Assembly (NCBI RefSeq): GCF_037977385.1
Contig: NZ_CP150277.1
Span: forward strand, 2,333,001-2,397,000
Reading direction: 5' to 3'
DNA: 64,000 nt
Origin: Terribacillus sp. FSL K6-0262
GTDB lineage: Bacteria > Bacillota > Bacilli > Bacillales > Amphibacillaceae
The notes beneath the pieces were generated by a model. It was given only the letters and a program-made list of their open reading frames with translations, ran no database searches and was not told where the DNA came from. Made by a program: the position numbers and the translations under genes. Shown here in pieces: positions 1-9,911 of the stretch; position 1 is the first letter of the stretch, and each line of letters opens with the position of its first letter.

Positions 1-155
1 TGATGGGGATCAATGTAGATGCGTTGATAAAGAAGGGAAAAGTCTTCGAAGCAAGGATGCTGGTTATCTTCCTGACCATTGTCATCGGAACGACTGTCAG
101 TAATGCGTTCCTTCAATTGGTCGGCTGGACCAAACAGCTTCAGTATCTATTCTAG
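1..155 (+). CDS. C-terminal part of a DUF1146 (YwzB-like) small membrane protein
   Basis: The left edge cuts this gene; only the last 51 codons or so are visible, ending at TAG 153-155. They encode a basic stretch (KKGKVFEAR) followed by one hydrophobic helix and the ending LQYLF, which resembles the end of DUF1146/YwzB proteins. In B. subtilis ywzB lies between the atp operon and ywmB-murAA, the same order as here. Function is unknown. The call rests on the fragment and on synteny. Confidence 0.6.
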   Translation, partial: MGINVDALIKKGKVFEARMLVIFLTIVIGTTVSNAFLQLVGWTKQLQYLF

Positions 156-231
156 TAATCTAGCAAGCATGTATAATCTCCATCTCCTGTGTTCATACTG
201 TTTCTAAAATGGACGGACAGGGGAGAAAAAA

Positions 232-939
232 ATGAAACATTATCTTGCATTGATCGTAGTATTCATTATGTTGATCGGCAATGGTTTGGAGTCCCAAGGG
301 GCGGGGATAGCTGAGGTATCAGAGGATTTGGATCGCATGTATACTGTCCTGGAAAGTGAAGGAACAGAGCTGCTTTCTTTTGAAATCACCATACGTGAGG
401 CAATCTCCCAGGATGATTTGGAAGCCTATCTGGCAGACCTGGATGAAGCAGGTCCCATTTATGAACAAAAAACGGATAAAGCTTCTAAATTTATAGTACA
501 TACCCCCCATAAACAACACTCCATTGACGAACATATATTGTTGGTAGTACCTACAGATAAGGAATACCAGGCTGAACTCATCTACACAATTTCCGGTTCG
601 GATTGGACGGATAAGGTACACCATTATGTCCAAGACAAGACGGCTGCTGCAGAATCACGATTTTTCACCCAGGATGCGACAAAATTCGCTTGTCTCAAAG
701 CGGGTTTCGATGATAAAATAAGCGGTGGTATTTTGTTTCAGAATGTCATGGAAAAATTAGATGTTCAACCACTAACGAATATGCAAGATAACGTTTACAC
801 TACGACAACAGGGCATACAACACAATTGAAGGCCAGCCGTTCCTTGGCAGACAACATGAATATCCAGCTTGCGCTGCATGATGGGAATGGGCAATCAACC
901 GTAACTGTAGGAACGCCTATCATAACGACTGAATATTAA
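232..939 (+). CDS. ywmB: YwmB-family secreted protein
   Basis: A 235-residue protein with an N-terminal signal-type segment (MKHYLALIVVF...) and a soluble extracytoplasmic body. Length and position directly upstream of murA match B. subtilis YwmB (DUF1779). The family is sometimes named after a TATA-box-binding-protein-like fold, but no molecular role is established. The ATG at 232 follows the purine-rich GGGGAG. A TATAAT hexamer lies at 172-177 without a good -35, so transcription may also come from upstream. Confidence 0.8.
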   Translation: MKHYLALIVVFIMLIGNGLESQGAGIAEVSEDLDRMYTVLESEGTELLSFEITIREAISQDDLEAYLADLDEAGPIYEQKTDKASKFIVHTPHKQHSIDEHILLVVPTDKEYQAELIYTISGSDWTDKVHHYVQDKTAAAESRFFTQDATKFACLKAGFDDKISGGILFQNVMEKLDVQPLTNMQDNVYTTTTGHTTQLKASRSLADNMNIQLALHDGNGQSTVTVGTPIITTEY

Positions 940-972
940 TATAGTGAAATTGGACGCGGAGGAGAATGAAAC

Positions 973-2283
973 TTGGAAAAAATCATCGTCCGTGGTGGAA
1001 GGCAGCTTAAGGGATCTGTTAAGATCGAAGGTGCGAAGAATGCCGTACTGCCTGTCATCGCAGCAAGTATAGTTGCTAGTAAAGGAAAAAGTGTTATTCA
1101 TAATGTTCCGGCTTTAGCCGATGTTTTTACGATCAATGAAGTATTGCGCAGCATGGGCGCAGAGGTTGTATTCGATAATGGAACGATCTCTGTCGATGCC
1201 GCCAAGGAGATGACGACGGAGGCACCTTTCGAATATGTTCGGAAGATGCGGGCGTCTGTATTGGTATTAGGCCCATTATTGGCTCGTTTCGGTCATGCGA
1301 AAGTGGCACTGCCGGGCGGCTGTGCAATCGGTTCCCGGCCTATCGATCAGCACCTGAAAGGTTTCGAAGCGATGGGTGCGAGTGTGCAAGTAGGCAACGG
1401 TTTTGTTGAATTACGCTCTGAAGGACGCCTGCAGGGCGCTAAAATATATCTGGATGTGCCTAGTGTAGGTGCTACAGAGAACATTATCACAGCAGCTGCA
1501 TTGGCTGAAGGAACGACTATCCTGGAGAACTGTGCGAAGGAGCCTGAGATTGTCGATCTGGCAAACTATCTGAACAAGATGGGTGCAAAAATCATAGGTG
1601 CTGGTACGGAAACAATCCGCATCGAGGGTGTCGAAGAATTGACTGGCGCTGAGCATACGATGATTGCCGACCGTATCGAAGCCGGTACTTTCATGGTTGC
1701 TGCAGCAATCACACAAGGCGATGTCTTGATTGAAGGCATTGAGATTGAACATGTGCGTGCTGTTGTAGCCAAGATGGAAGAAATGGGTGTCATCATCAAA
1801 GAAGAAGCGAATGGCATTCGCGTCATCGGACCTGAGAAGCTGACTGCGACAGATGTCAAAACACTGCCTCATCCAGGCTTCCCAACCGATATGCAGTCGC
1901 AGATGATGGCTTTGATGCTATGTGCAGAAGGTACCAGCATCATCACTGAAACGGTATTCGAAAACCGTTTCATGCATGTGGAGGAATTCCGCCGCATGAA
2001 TGCGAAGATCAAGATCGAAGGCCGCAGTGTCATCATGGAGGGCCCGACAGATTTGCAAGGCGCCGAAGTGGCAGCAACAGATTTGCGTGCCGGAGCAGCC
2101 CTTATTCTGGCAGGATTGATCGCAGATGGTTATACTCGCGTAACCGAGTTGAAGCATCTGGATCGCGGATATGTGAATTTCCATGGCAAACTGCAAGCGC
2201 TTGGTGCAGATATCGAACGGGTGAATGACGAAGTGTTCGAAGAAGCAGCCGCAGCCACAGTGGAAGAAACAACAACATATTAA
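973..2283 (+). CDS. murA: UDP-N-acetylglucosamine 1-carboxyvinyltransferase MurA
   Basis: This 436-residue cytoplasmic enzyme transfers enolpyruvate from PEP to UDP-GlcNAc, the first committed step of peptidoglycan synthesis and the target of fosfomycin. The N-terminal [11 protein letters not shown] motif binds substrate, and the catalytic cysteine is Cys117 in [13 protein letters not shown]. The start is TTG at 973, behind GGAGGAG at 958-964. Synteny with ywmB and spoIID fits the MurAA paralogue of B. subtilis. The acidic C-terminal tail ([14 protein letters not shown]) is slightly longer than usual. A terminator follows at once. Confidence 0.97.
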   Translation: MEKIIVRGGRQLKGSVKIEGAKNAVLPVIAASIVASKGKSVIHNVPALADVFTINEVLRSMGAEVVFDNGTISVDAAKEMTTEAPFEYVRKMRASVLVLGPLLARFGHAKVALPGGCAIGSRPIDQHLKGFEAMGASVQVGNGFVELRSEGRLQGAKIYLDVPSVGATENIITAAALAEGTTILENCAKEPEIVDLANYLNKMGAKIIGAGTETIRIEGVEELTGAEHTMIADRIEAGTFMVAAAITQGDVLIEGIEIEHVRAVVAKMEEMGVIIKEEANGIRVIGPEKLTATDVKTLPHPGFPTDMQSQMMALMLCAEGTSIITETVFENRFMHVEEFRRMNAKIKIEGRSVIMEGPTDLQGAEVAATDLRAGAALILAGLIADGYTRVTELKHLDRGYVNFHGKLQALGADIERVNDEVFEEAAAATVEETTTY

Positions 2284-2294
2284 GTGAAAACCGA

Positions 2295-2329
2295 TAAGTC
2301 TCTTTGTTAAAAAGAGGCTTATTTTTTTT
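2295..2329 (+). terminator. Rho-independent terminator of murA
   Basis: An 11-bp stem (TAAGTCTCTTT with AAAGAGGCTTA, one G-T pair) with a 5-nt loop and eight T residues, 12 nt after the murA stop. Confidence 0.9.
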
Positions 2330-2391
2330 ATCTTTTGTCAGAAGATCTTACCTACAAATTGGTAATTCTTCTTCCTAACAGTATAGGGCTA

Positions 2392-2400
2392 TGCTATAAT
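2392..2400 (+). promoter_or_regulatory. Extended -10 promoter of the dpp-ykf operon
   Basis: TGC-TATAAT is a perfect -10 with an upstream TG extension, 48 nt before the dppA start. The -35 position (TTCCTA, 2372-2377) is poor, as is common for extended -10 promoters. It lies just after the murA terminator. Confidence 0.65.
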
Positions 2401-2448
2401 TATTTTGAAAATTCACCTAATATAGAAATTTTAAAAGAGGGGGATGGG

Positions 2449-3273
2449 ATGAAGATATATCTGTCGGTAGACATGGAAGGGATCGTTGGTTTACCGGATC
2501 ATACATATGTGGACAGCTCCAAACATAATTATGAACGGGCAAGGCGGATAATGACAAGAGAGGCAAATGATATCATCCAAGCAGCCATGGACGCCGGTGC
2601 AGAATACGTCCTTGTCAATGACAGCCACTCTAAGATGAACAATCTATTGGTGGAGGAGCTGCACGAAGAGGCTTATTTGATATCTGGAGAAGTGAAACCG
2701 CTTTCAATGATACAGGGATTGGATGCAACATTTTCGGGAGCGATGTTTACCGGCTACCATGCACGGGCAGGTCAATTCGGGGTCATGTCCCATAGTATGA
2801 TTCACGGGGTCCGCAACTTCTTTTTGAATGATGAGCCAATCGGCGAGCTTGGGTTCAATGCATATGTTGCAGGCCATTATGGTGTTCCGGTCCTCTTGGT
2901 CGCGGGTGATGATCAAGCATGCCTGGAAGCAGAGCAGCTCATTCCTCAAGTGGTGACTGTCCCGGTCAAACAGTCATTGTCGCGCTCTGCAGTCCTGACG
3001 CTGACACCAAAAAAAGCCGGGAAGCTTCTTCGGGAGAAGGTGAAAGAGGCGATGGGGAAAGCGGCCGCTGCACAGCCGCTCGTCCCGCCGGAGAAAATTG
3101 TCCTGCGGATCGAATTCACCAATCATGGACAAGCGGAATGGGCACAGCTGATGCCTGGCACGTATTTGGAGCCGGGAACGACCATTGTCGCTTTTCCTGC
3201 CGCAGACATCATCGAAGCGTATCGCGCCATGCTCGTCATGACGGAGCTGGCAATGCATACGACCTTCAGTTAG
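2449..3273 (+). CDS. dppA: M55 D-aminopeptidase DppA
   Basis: A 274-residue zinc D-aminopeptidase, the same length as B. subtilis DppA, which removes N-terminal D-Ala from short peptides. The family start SVDMEGI is intact (Asp8 and Glu10 are metal ligands), and further ligands are expected in NDSHSKM and GYHARAG. The ATG at 2449 follows GAGGGGG. The reading frame stays open upstream to 2335, but those codons lie across the promoter and have no ribosome site. It is the first gene of dppABCDE-ykfABC, which suggests scavenging of D-Ala peptides and murein peptides. Confidence 0.93.
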   Translation: MKIYLSVDMEGIVGLPDHTYVDSSKHNYERARRIMTREANDIIQAAMDAGAEYVLVNDSHSKMNNLLVEELHEEAYLISGEVKPLSMIQGLDATFSGAMFTGYHARAGQFGVMSHSMIHGVRNFFLNDEPIGELGFNAYVAGHYGVPVLLVAGDDQACLEAEQLIPQVVTVPVKQSLSRSAVLTLTPKKAGKLLREKVKEAMGKAAAAQPLVPPEKIVLRIEFTNHGQAEWAQLMPGTYLEPGTTIVAFPAADIIEAYRAMLVMTELAMHTTFS

Positions 3274-3286
3274 GAGTGGAGAGCTT

Positions 3287-4222
3287 ATGGGAATGTATCT
3301 GATTCGCCGTTTTTTTATCATGATTGCGACCATTCTCGTCATCGCGACATTGACATTCATCCTGATGCACAGCATACCGGGCAATCCGTTCACGACCCAG
3401 GATCGAAGCACCAGTGAAGCTGTCCAGGAGAATTTGAATGCGCATTATCATCTGGATGAGCCGATGATCGTCCAATATGGTATCTGGCTCAAATCACTGG
3501 CAACTTTTGATTTCGGTCCCTCCATCAAGCAGCCGACTGAAACAGTGAACGATTTGCTGGGGCGCGGGTTTCCGATATCGGCAGAGCTTGGCATGTGGAC
3601 AATCACGATTGCGCTTATTTCCGGTATTACATTGGGCGTCCTGGCAGCATTGAAACATAATGGCATCATCGATTATATTGCGATGACATTGGCTGTATTG
3701 GGCATTTCGATACCGAACTTCATCCTGGCAACCTTGCTGATCCAGCAGCTGGCTGTCAATCTGCAGCTGCTGCCGGCTGCGACCTGGTCCTCACCGATGC
3801 ATATGATCATGCCGATCATCGCTTTAGCGACAGGTCCCACCGCAATCATCGCCCGGCTGACTAGATCCAGCATGCTGGAAGTGCTGACGCAGGATTATAT
3901 CAAGACTGCGCGGGCAAAAGGGTTGTCTCCGGCAAAGATTGTCATCAAGCATGCCTTGCGAAATGCGCTGATGCCGGTAGTGACGATTCTTGGAACATTG
4001 GTGGCTGCCATTTTGACAGGTACGTTCGTCATCGAACGCATCTTCGCCATCCCCGGCATGGGAAAGTACTTTGTTGAAAGTATCAATAACCGGGATTATC
4101 CGGTCATTATGGGTACGACTGTATTTTATAGTGCCTTCCTCATTTTCATGCTCTTTTTGGTAGATGTGGTGTATAGCATCCTGGATCCGAGAATCAAGCT
4201 GCATAAGAAAGGAGGCAGCTGA
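3287..4222 (+). CDS. dppB: Dipeptide/oligopeptide ABC permease DppB
   Basis: A 311-residue inner-membrane permease with about six helices and the BPD_transp_1 domain. The EAA-type loop reads TARAKGLSPAKIVIKHALRNALMP, the contact site for the ATPase. The N-terminus (YLIRRFFIMIATILVIATLTFILMHSIPGNP) is typical of DppB/OppB proteins. The start at 3287 follows AGGAGTGGAG; an in-frame ATG at 3293 is an alternative. The stop is separated from dppC by one base. Confidence 0.93.
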   Translation: MGMYLIRRFFIMIATILVIATLTFILMHSIPGNPFTTQDRSTSEAVQENLNAHYHLDEPMIVQYGIWLKSLATFDFGPSIKQPTETVNDLLGRGFPISAELGMWTITIALISGITLGVLAALKHNGIIDYIAMTLAVLGISIPNFILATLLIQQLAVNLQLLPAATWSSPMHMIMPIIALATGPTAIIARLTRSSMLEVLTQDYIKTARAKGLSPAKIVIKHALRNALMPVVTILGTLVAAILTGTFVIERIFAIPGMGKYFVESINNRDYPVIMGTTVFYSAFLIFMLFLVDVVYSILDPRIKLHKKGGS

Positions 4223-4223
4223 A

Positions 4224-5177
4224 ATGGAGCATCCGAATAGACCGATCGAAACGACGGCCCGGCACGTGCCGGATGAATGGTTCCGGCCAATCGAGAAGGA
4301 TTTGAAAAAAGCAGAAGAAGTGGCCCGGCCCAGTTTGTCCTTTTACAAGGATGCCTGGCTCCGATTGAAGCAGAACCGCTTGGCTGTCACAGGGTTGTTC
4401 TTTTTGATTGTGCTCATCCTGGCGGCAATCTTTGCCCCGATTTTCTCGCCTTATTCCATTTCGGAAGGGGCGCTTGCCAACCAGAATCTGGCACCATCTG
4501 CTGCGCACTGGTTCGGGACGGATAATCTGGGGCGCGATGTGTTCACCCGGCTTTGGCATGGGGCGCGTGTTTCCTTGTTTGTCGGAGTCGCAGCTGCTTT
4601 GATCGATTTCTTCATCGGCATAATCTATGGCGGCGTCGCTGGGTACAAAGGAGGACGCACAGATAGCATCATGATGCGTATCATCGAGATACTTTATGGA
4701 CTGCCCCATCTGCTTGTCGTCATTTTGCTGCTGGTGGTCATGGGACCGAGCTTGTTCACCATCATTGTGGCACTGACGATCACCGGCTGGATCGGCATGG
4801 CCAGGATCGTCCGCGGTCAAGTGATGCAGCTGCGCAGCCATGAGTATGTGCTTGCCTCCAAAACATTGGGAGCCAGCACCGGTCGGATCATCCGCAAGAA
4901 CTTACTGCCGAATACGATGGGGCCGATCATCGTGCAGATAACATTGACGGTTCCATCGGCAATCTTCGCTGAAGCGTTCCTCAGCTTTTTAGGACTTGGT
5001 ATACAGGCTCCGAATGCCAGCTGGGGATCGATGGCAAACGATGGTTTGTCCGCCATCCTTTCGGGAGATTGGTGGCTGTTATTCTTCCCGGCATTGTTCA
5101 TCAGTTTGACGATGTTTGCCTTCAATGTACTGGGTGATGGCTTGCGGGATGCGTTCGATCCGAAGCTGAGGAGGTGA
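4224..5177 (+). CDS. dppC: Dipeptide/oligopeptide ABC permease DppC
   Basis: The second permease of the importer, 317 residues, with an N-terminal cytoplasmic OppC_N segment and about six membrane helices. The EAA loop (ASKTLGASTGRIIRKNLLPN) and the signature HWFGTDNLGRDVFTRLWHGAR are clear. The ATG at 4224 sits behind GGAGG at 4211-4215 and one base after the dppB stop, so the genes are translationally coupled. Confidence 0.93.
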   Translation: MEHPNRPIETTARHVPDEWFRPIEKDLKKAEEVARPSLSFYKDAWLRLKQNRLAVTGLFFLIVLILAAIFAPIFSPYSISEGALANQNLAPSAAHWFGTDNLGRDVFTRLWHGARVSLFVGVAAALIDFFIGIIYGGVAGYKGGRTDSIMMRIIEILYGLPHLLVVILLLVVMGPSLFTIIVALTITGWIGMARIVRGQVMQLRSHEYVLASKTLGASTGRIIRKNLLPNTMGPIIVQITLTVPSAIFAEAFLSFLGLGIQAPNASWGSMANDGLSAILSGDWWLLFFPALFISLTMFAFNVLGDGLRDAFDPKLRR

Positions 5178-5182
5178 TTGGA

Positions 5183-6172
5183 ATGGAAAAAATACTTGAA
5201 ATCAAGGACTTGCATGTTCATTTCTCGACATATGGCGGTACTGTCCAGGCAGTCAGAGGTGTGAATCTGTATTTGAATAAAGGAGAGACGCTGGCGATTG
5301 TGGGAGAATCGGGGAGCGGGAAAAGTGTGACAAGCAACAGCATCATGCAGCTCATCCCAGCTCCATCAGGCAAGATCGTCCAAGGGTCCATTCATTTCAA
5401 AGGCAGGGATTTGGTACAGACCACCAAAAAGGAAATGCGGGGCATACGCGGTGTCGATATATCGATGATTTTTCAGGATCCGATGACAGCTCTCAATCCG
5501 ACTTTGACTATCGGTGATCAGTTGACGGAAGGATTGAAGCAGCACGCATCAATCAGTAGTGAAAAAGCAAAGGAGAAGGCGCTGGAAATGCTCCGGCTTG
5601 TCGGTATCACCAGCCCGGAAAGCCGGCTGAAGCAGTACCCGCATCAATTCAGCGGCGGGATGCGGCAGCGGATCGTCATTGCCATGGCATTGATTTGCGA
5701 ACCGGATCTGCTGATTGCCGATGAACCGACGACTGCACTCGATGTGACGATCCAGGCGCAAATCATGGAATTGTTCAAGGAGATCCAGGAAAAGACAGGT
5801 GTATCCATCATCCTTGTCACGCATGATCTTGGTGTCGTTGCCAGGGTAGCGGATCGTGTTGCTGTCATGTATGGGGGGAAGATTGTAGAGACCGGCAATA
5901 AGGACGATATTTTCTATCGTCCGCAGCACCCTTATACCATCGGTCTGCTGCAATCCGTACCGCGGCTCGATATGAATGACGATATGCTGCAGCCGATCGA
6001 TGGGACGCCGCCGGATTTATTCGCACCGCCGCAAGGCTGCCCATTCACAGCCCGCTGTGCCCATGCGATGCAGGTTTGTGCAAGGGTCCATCCAGCGACC
6101 AGCCATCTTTCCGATTCACATCAAGTGGAATGCTGGCTGCAAGATGCACGTGCCAAAAGGCAGCCTGTCTGA
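5183..6172 (+). CDS. dppD: Dipeptide ABC transporter ATPase DppD
   Basis: A 329-residue ATPase. Walker A is GESGSGKS (residues 41-48), the signature is SGGMRQR and Walker B is LLIADEPTTALD. The C-terminal oligo_HPY region carries the cysteine-rich pattern GCPFTARCAHAMQVC. The ATG at 5183 has a perfect AGGAGGTGAT at 5168-5177; the GTG inside that site is unlikely to be used. As in B. subtilis dppABCDE, only one dpp ATPase gene is present, and the ykfD-type second ATPase that ends the B. subtilis operon is missing here. Confidence 0.93.
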   Translation: MEKILEIKDLHVHFSTYGGTVQAVRGVNLYLNKGETLAIVGESGSGKSVTSNSIMQLIPAPSGKIVQGSIHFKGRDLVQTTKKEMRGIRGVDISMIFQDPMTALNPTLTIGDQLTEGLKQHASISSEKAKEKALEMLRLVGITSPESRLKQYPHQFSGGMRQRIVIAMALICEPDLLIADEPTTALDVTIQAQIMELFKEIQEKTGVSIILVTHDLGVVARVADRVAVMYGGKIVETGNKDDIFYRPQHPYTIGLLQSVPRLDMNDDMLQPIDGTPPDLFAPPQGCPFTARCAHAMQVCARVHPATSHLSDSHQVECWLQDARAKRQPV

Positions 6173-6197
6173 TCAAATACCAGAGGGGGAAAAAGGG

Positions 6198-7823
6198 ATG
6201 AAAAGAAAATGGAAATTATCTACTGTAGCTTGTCTTGCTGCATTGATGCTTTTGCTGTCTGCGTGCACAGCGAATAACAGCGCTGGCGGCAGCGGTGATG
6301 GGGAGGGCGGAGAGGATAAAAAAATCCTGCGCCTGAATAATGGTCAGGAGCCTACATCACTTGATCCTCCAGAAGGCTTTGATAGCGTTTCGTGGGTGAT
6401 GGTAAATAACTTGATGGAAGGGCTGACACGCCTTGATGAAAATCATCAGCCTCAGGCTGCCATTGCAGAGGATTGGGAAGTAAGCGATGATGGGAAGGAA
6501 TATACGTTCAAGCTGCGCGATGATGCGAAATGGTCGAATGGGGATGACGTCACTGCCAATGATTTCGTTTATGCTTGGAAGCATATGCTCGATCCGGAGC
6601 AAGCATATCAGCCTGCATTCCTGGCGTATGTGATTGAAGGAGCGGAAGCATATAACAGCGGAGAAGGCAGTGCCGATGATGTTGCCATCGAAGCAGTCGA
6701 TGATAAAACGCTGAAGGTGACACTGACTGCACCAACTGGCTATTTCTTGAATCTATTGACGAATCCGGCTTTCTTCCCGGTCAATGAAAAGGTTGCCGAG
6801 GAAAATCCGGAATGGTTCTCCGAAGCAGAGACATATGTAAGTAACGGGCCATTCAAGATCGATAGCTGGTCGCATGATAAAGAGCTGATCATGGTCAAAA
6901 ACCCCGAATATTGGGATGCAGACACCGTGAAGCTTGATCAGGTGAACTGGGCGATGGTTGCTGACCGGAACACCGAATATCAAATGTATCAGAGCGGTGA
7001 CCTGGACAGATCGTCCATCCCGGCCGATAATGCGAAAGAACTGATGGAAAGCGAGGAATTGGTGACCGAGGTACAGGCAGGCGATCAATTCCTGCGCTTC
7101 AATGTACAGAAGGAACCATTTACGAATGAAAAGATCCGCAAAGCCTTTGCGATGGCAATGAATCGTGATGATATCGTGCAGTATGTCCGTGGCATCGGCG
7201 AACAGCCAGCACGCGGTTTTGTGCCATATGGGTTCGAGACCCCGGATGGCGCAGATTTCCGTGAAGAGAATGGCGATCTTGTCCAAGATGATCCAGCCGA
7301 AGCAAAAAGGCTGCTGGAAGAAGGGATGGCTGAAGAAGGCTGGGAGGAGCTGCCGGCTGTGACCCTTACTTATGGCACCAATACAGAAAATGAACGATTG
7401 GCTGAAGGCATCCAGAGTATGCTGTCGGAAAACCTTGGTGTGGATGTCGAGCTGCAGACAGTTGAATCCAGTGTATTCAGTGAAGAGCAGACGAAATTGG
7501 TCTATCAATTATTCCGCGGATCCTTCCTTGCGGATTACGGCGATCCCGTCAACTTCCTGGAAAGCTTTACAACTGATTCTTCCTCCAACCGTACAGGCTG
7601 GTCCAACGAAGAATACGATAAGCTGATTGCTGATTCCAAAAAACAAACCGATGAGACAAAACGTTTCGGGATGCTGATGGAAGCGGAAAAGATCTTGATG
7701 GATGAAATGCCGATCGTGCCGCTGCACTTCTACCAGCATGTGTATTTGCAAAAGACGAATGTGAAGAATATCATCATGCACCCAGTCGGCTACTTGGAGC
7801 TGAAATGGGCTGATATTGAATAA
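6198..7823 (+). CDS. dppE: Peptide-binding lipoprotein DppE
   Basis: A 541-residue SBP_bac_5 lipoprotein that captures peptides outside the cell for DppBCD. The signal peptide ends in the lipobox LLSAC; the lipidated cysteine is followed by a Ser/Gly-rich linker. Family motifs such as the DPP(E)G and NLMEGLTRLDEN regions near the mature N-terminus are visible. The ATG at 6198 follows GAGGGGGAA. The frame is open further upstream but overlaps dppD without a ribosome site. Confidence 0.92.
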   Translation: MKRKWKLSTVACLAALMLLLSACTANNSAGGSGDGEGGEDKKILRLNNGQEPTSLDPPEGFDSVSWVMVNNLMEGLTRLDENHQPQAAIAEDWEVSDDGKEYTFKLRDDAKWSNGDDVTANDFVYAWKHMLDPEQAYQPAFLAYVIEGAEAYNSGEGSADDVAIEAVDDKTLKVTLTAPTGYFLNLLTNPAFFPVNEKVAEENPEWFSEAETYVSNGPFKIDSWSHDKELIMVKNPEYWDADTVKLDQVNWAMVADRNTEYQMYQSGDLDRSSIPADNAKELMESEELVTEVQAGDQFLRFNVQKEPFTNEKIRKAFAMAMNRDDIVQYVRGIGEQPARGFVPYGFETPDGADFREENGDLVQDDPAEAKRLLEEGMAEEGWEELPAVTLTYGTNTENERLAEGIQSMLSENLGVDVELQTVESSVFSEEQTKLVYQLFRGSFLADYGDPVNFLESFTTDSSSNRTGWSNEEYDKLIADSKKQTDETKRFGMLMEAEKILMDEMPIVPLHFYQHVYLQKTNVKNIIMHPVGYLELKWADIE

Positions 7824-7832
7824 GGAAGAAGG

Positions 7833-7860
7833 AAAGAAGTGGTGAAAGCCACTTCTTTTC
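7833..7860 (+). terminator. Intra-operon hairpin after dppE
   Basis: A 10-bp stem (AAAGAAGTGG with CCACTTCTTT) with a 6-nt loop and a weak T-rich tail. It may act as a partial terminator or as an mRNA 3-prime stabiliser between dppE and ykfA. Confidence 0.6.
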
Positions 7861-7895
7861 CGGCTTCCGGACCATACATATAACAAGAGGAGGAG

Positions 7896-8822
7896 ATGAG
7901 CGTGAAGCCGCCTGTATGGAAAAAAGGGGATACAATCGGGATTGCAGCTCCGGCAGGTCCGATTAAAAGAGAAGAGCTTGTGCGAGGCATCAAGATTGTG
8001 GAATCATTGGGTGTCCATGTGAAGCTGGGAAGGCACGTCCATGATAAGTATGGCTATCTTGCCGGTACCGATGCCGAAAGAGCCGCCGATTTGAATGACA
8101 TGTTCCATGATGACGAAATAAAAGGGATCATATGTGCCCGAGGCGGCTATGGTTCCGGACGGATAGTCGAACTACTCGATTACGAAGTCATCAGACAAAA
8201 GCCGAAGGTGCTGCTCGGATACAGTGATATAACGTATTTACATACTGCGATACGGCAACGGACAGGGCTGATCACCTTTCACGGTCCCATGGTGGCTTCC
8301 GACATGGGGGAGTCCGGCTTTGCCAAACTGAGCTATGATCTGCTGCAGCAGTTCTTCATACCGCAGGAAATCGTCTATACGACCGCTATTTCCCGGCTGG
8401 AGGTCATCGTGCACGGCAAGGCCAGCGGACCCTTGGTGGGAGGCAACTTATCTTTGGTGACGAGCACGCTGGGTACACCAGATGAAATTGATACGAAAGG
8501 CAAGCTGCTGCTATTGGAGGATGTCGATGAACAGCCGTATCGGATCGATAGTATGCTGAATCAGCTGAAGCAGGCAGGCAAGCTTCGGCAGGCTGCAGGT
8601 GTCGTTATCGGGGATTTCACCAATTGCGACGCGAAAGATCCCGAAACGTCGCTGTCCTTCGACCAAGTACTGGTTGATTATTTCGCTGATTTGAATGTAC
8701 CGATCATGAAGGGCTTTTGCATCGGCCACTGCAATCCGAATATTACGATCCCGCTTGGGACGGAGGCGACGATGGACACCGAGACGAAAACATTGCGTGT
8801 ACAGGCAGGAGTGAGCGCATGA
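7896..8822 (+). CDS. ykfA: Muropeptide LD-carboxypeptidase YkfA (peptidase S66)
   Basis: A 308-residue serine peptidase of the S66 family, which removes the terminal D-amino acid from murein tetrapeptides. The nucleophile is expected in ARGGYGSGR, and the Glu and His partners in LLEDVDEQPYRID and IGHCNPN. Start choice is open: ATG 7896 is served by AAGAGG, while GTG 7902 sits 8 nt behind AGGAGG (7888-7893) and may be better. It overlaps ykfB by four bases. Confidence 0.88.
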   Translation: MSVKPPVWKKGDTIGIAAPAGPIKREELVRGIKIVESLGVHVKLGRHVHDKYGYLAGTDAERAADLNDMFHDDEIKGIICARGGYGSGRIVELLDYEVIRQKPKVLLGYSDITYLHTAIRQRTGLITFHGPMVASDMGESGFAKLSYDLLQQFFIPQEIVYTTAISRLEVIVHGKASGPLVGGNLSLVTSTLGTPDEIDTKGKLLLLEDVDEQPYRIDSMLNQLKQAGKLRQAAGVVIGDFTNCDAKDPETSLSFDQVLVDYFADLNVPIMKGFCIGHCNPNITIPLGTEATMDTETKTLRVQAGVSA

Positions 8823-9910
8823 AGATTGCCCGGATAGATGTGTTTCAGTCAGCTGTGCCGTTAAAGAAAGCCTTCAAGACCGCGCTTCGAACAGTGACGG
8901 TTGCAGAATCCGTTGTGGTGAAAGTGACGACAGATGATGGTTTGATCGGCTGGGGGGAGGCTCCGCCGACACATGTCATAACCGGGGACAGCCTGGCGAG
9001 CATTCGATATGCCGTGAAGGCTGTCATAGAGCCGGCCATCCTTGGCATGTCGCTGCTGGAAAGGGATATGCTGCTCAAAAAGCTCCAGCAGTGTCTTATA
9101 GGCAATACGAGCGCCAAGGCAGCAGTGGATATGGCCTTGCATGATTGTATCGCACAGCATGCCGGATTGCCTTTATATCAATTCCTCGGCGGAGCCAGGG
9201 ATACCTTGGAGACAGACTATACTGTCAGCGTCAATAGTCCCGAGGAAATGGCGGCTGATGCAGCAGCATTCGTAGAAGATGGCTTCCATACCTTGAAAAT
9301 AAAAGTCGGCAAGAATGACATCGATACGGATATGAAACGGCTCCTTGCAGTCCGGGAGGCAGCCGGCTCCAATATCACGCTCCGGCTTGATGCAAACCAG
9401 GGCTGGGATACAAAGACAGCCATCCGCGCCATCAGCAGGATGGAGGACCTGGGATTGGATATCGAGCTTGTGGAGCAGCCTGTGGCAGCTGCCGACTTGA
9501 AGGGGCTGCAGTATGTGACAGCCAATGTCCAAACACCGATCATGGCAGATGAAAGCTTATTTTCCCCGCAGGATGCCCTGAAGATTTTGGAAATGCGGGC
9601 GGCGGACTTGCTGAATATCAAATTGATGAAAGCAGGCGGCATTCAGCAAGCATTGGACATAGCCCGCATTGCCGGGAGCCATGGTGTGGAATGCATGATG
9701 GGATGTATGATCGAATCCCGGATTGGTATCAGTGCAGCAGCGCATCTGGCAGCAAGCCAGACGCATATCACCCGTGTCGACTTCGATGCACCGCTCATGC
9801 TGCGGAATGATATCGTAACGGGAGGGGTCCGTTATGAAGGGGAAAGACTTATGCTGAATGCATCTCCCGGGCTTGGTATCCTGGCTGTGGATGCCTTGGA
9901 GGAAAAATGA
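8819..9910 (+). CDS. ykfB: L-Ala-D/L-Glu epimerase YkfB
   Basis: A 363-residue enolase-superfamily dipeptide epimerase that converts L-Ala-D-Glu from murein into L-Ala-L-Glu. The key residues fall at the numbering known for the B. subtilis enzyme: Lys162 (KIKVGK), Asp191 (LDANQGW), Glu219 (VEQPV), Asp244 (MADES) and Lys268 (NIKLMKAGG). The ATG at 8819 overlaps the ykfA stop. It acts with ykfA and ykfC to turn imported murein peptides into usable amino acids. Confidence 0.94.
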   Translation: MKIARIDVFQSAVPLKKAFKTALRTVTVAESVVVKVTTDDGLIGWGEAPPTHVITGDSLASIRYAVKAVIEPAILGMSLLERDMLLKKLQQCLIGNTSAKAAVDMALHDCIAQHAGLPLYQFLGGARDTLETDYTVSVNSPEEMAADAAAFVEDGFHTLKIKVGKNDIDTDMKRLLAVREAAGSNITLRLDANQGWDTKTAIRAISRMEDLGLDIELVEQPVAAADLKGLQYVTANVQTPIMADESLFSPQDALKILEMRAADLLNIKLMKAGGIQQALDIARIAGSHGVECMMGCMIESRIGISAAAHLAASQTHITRVDFDAPLMLRNDIVTGGVRYEGERLMLNASPGLGILAVDALEEK

Positions 9911-9911
9911 T

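Noticed and set aside
1411..1872. Long antisense frames over murA and many other genes
   Set aside because: They mirror strongly conserved coding frames on the other strand and give Cys/His-rich or low-quality proteins.
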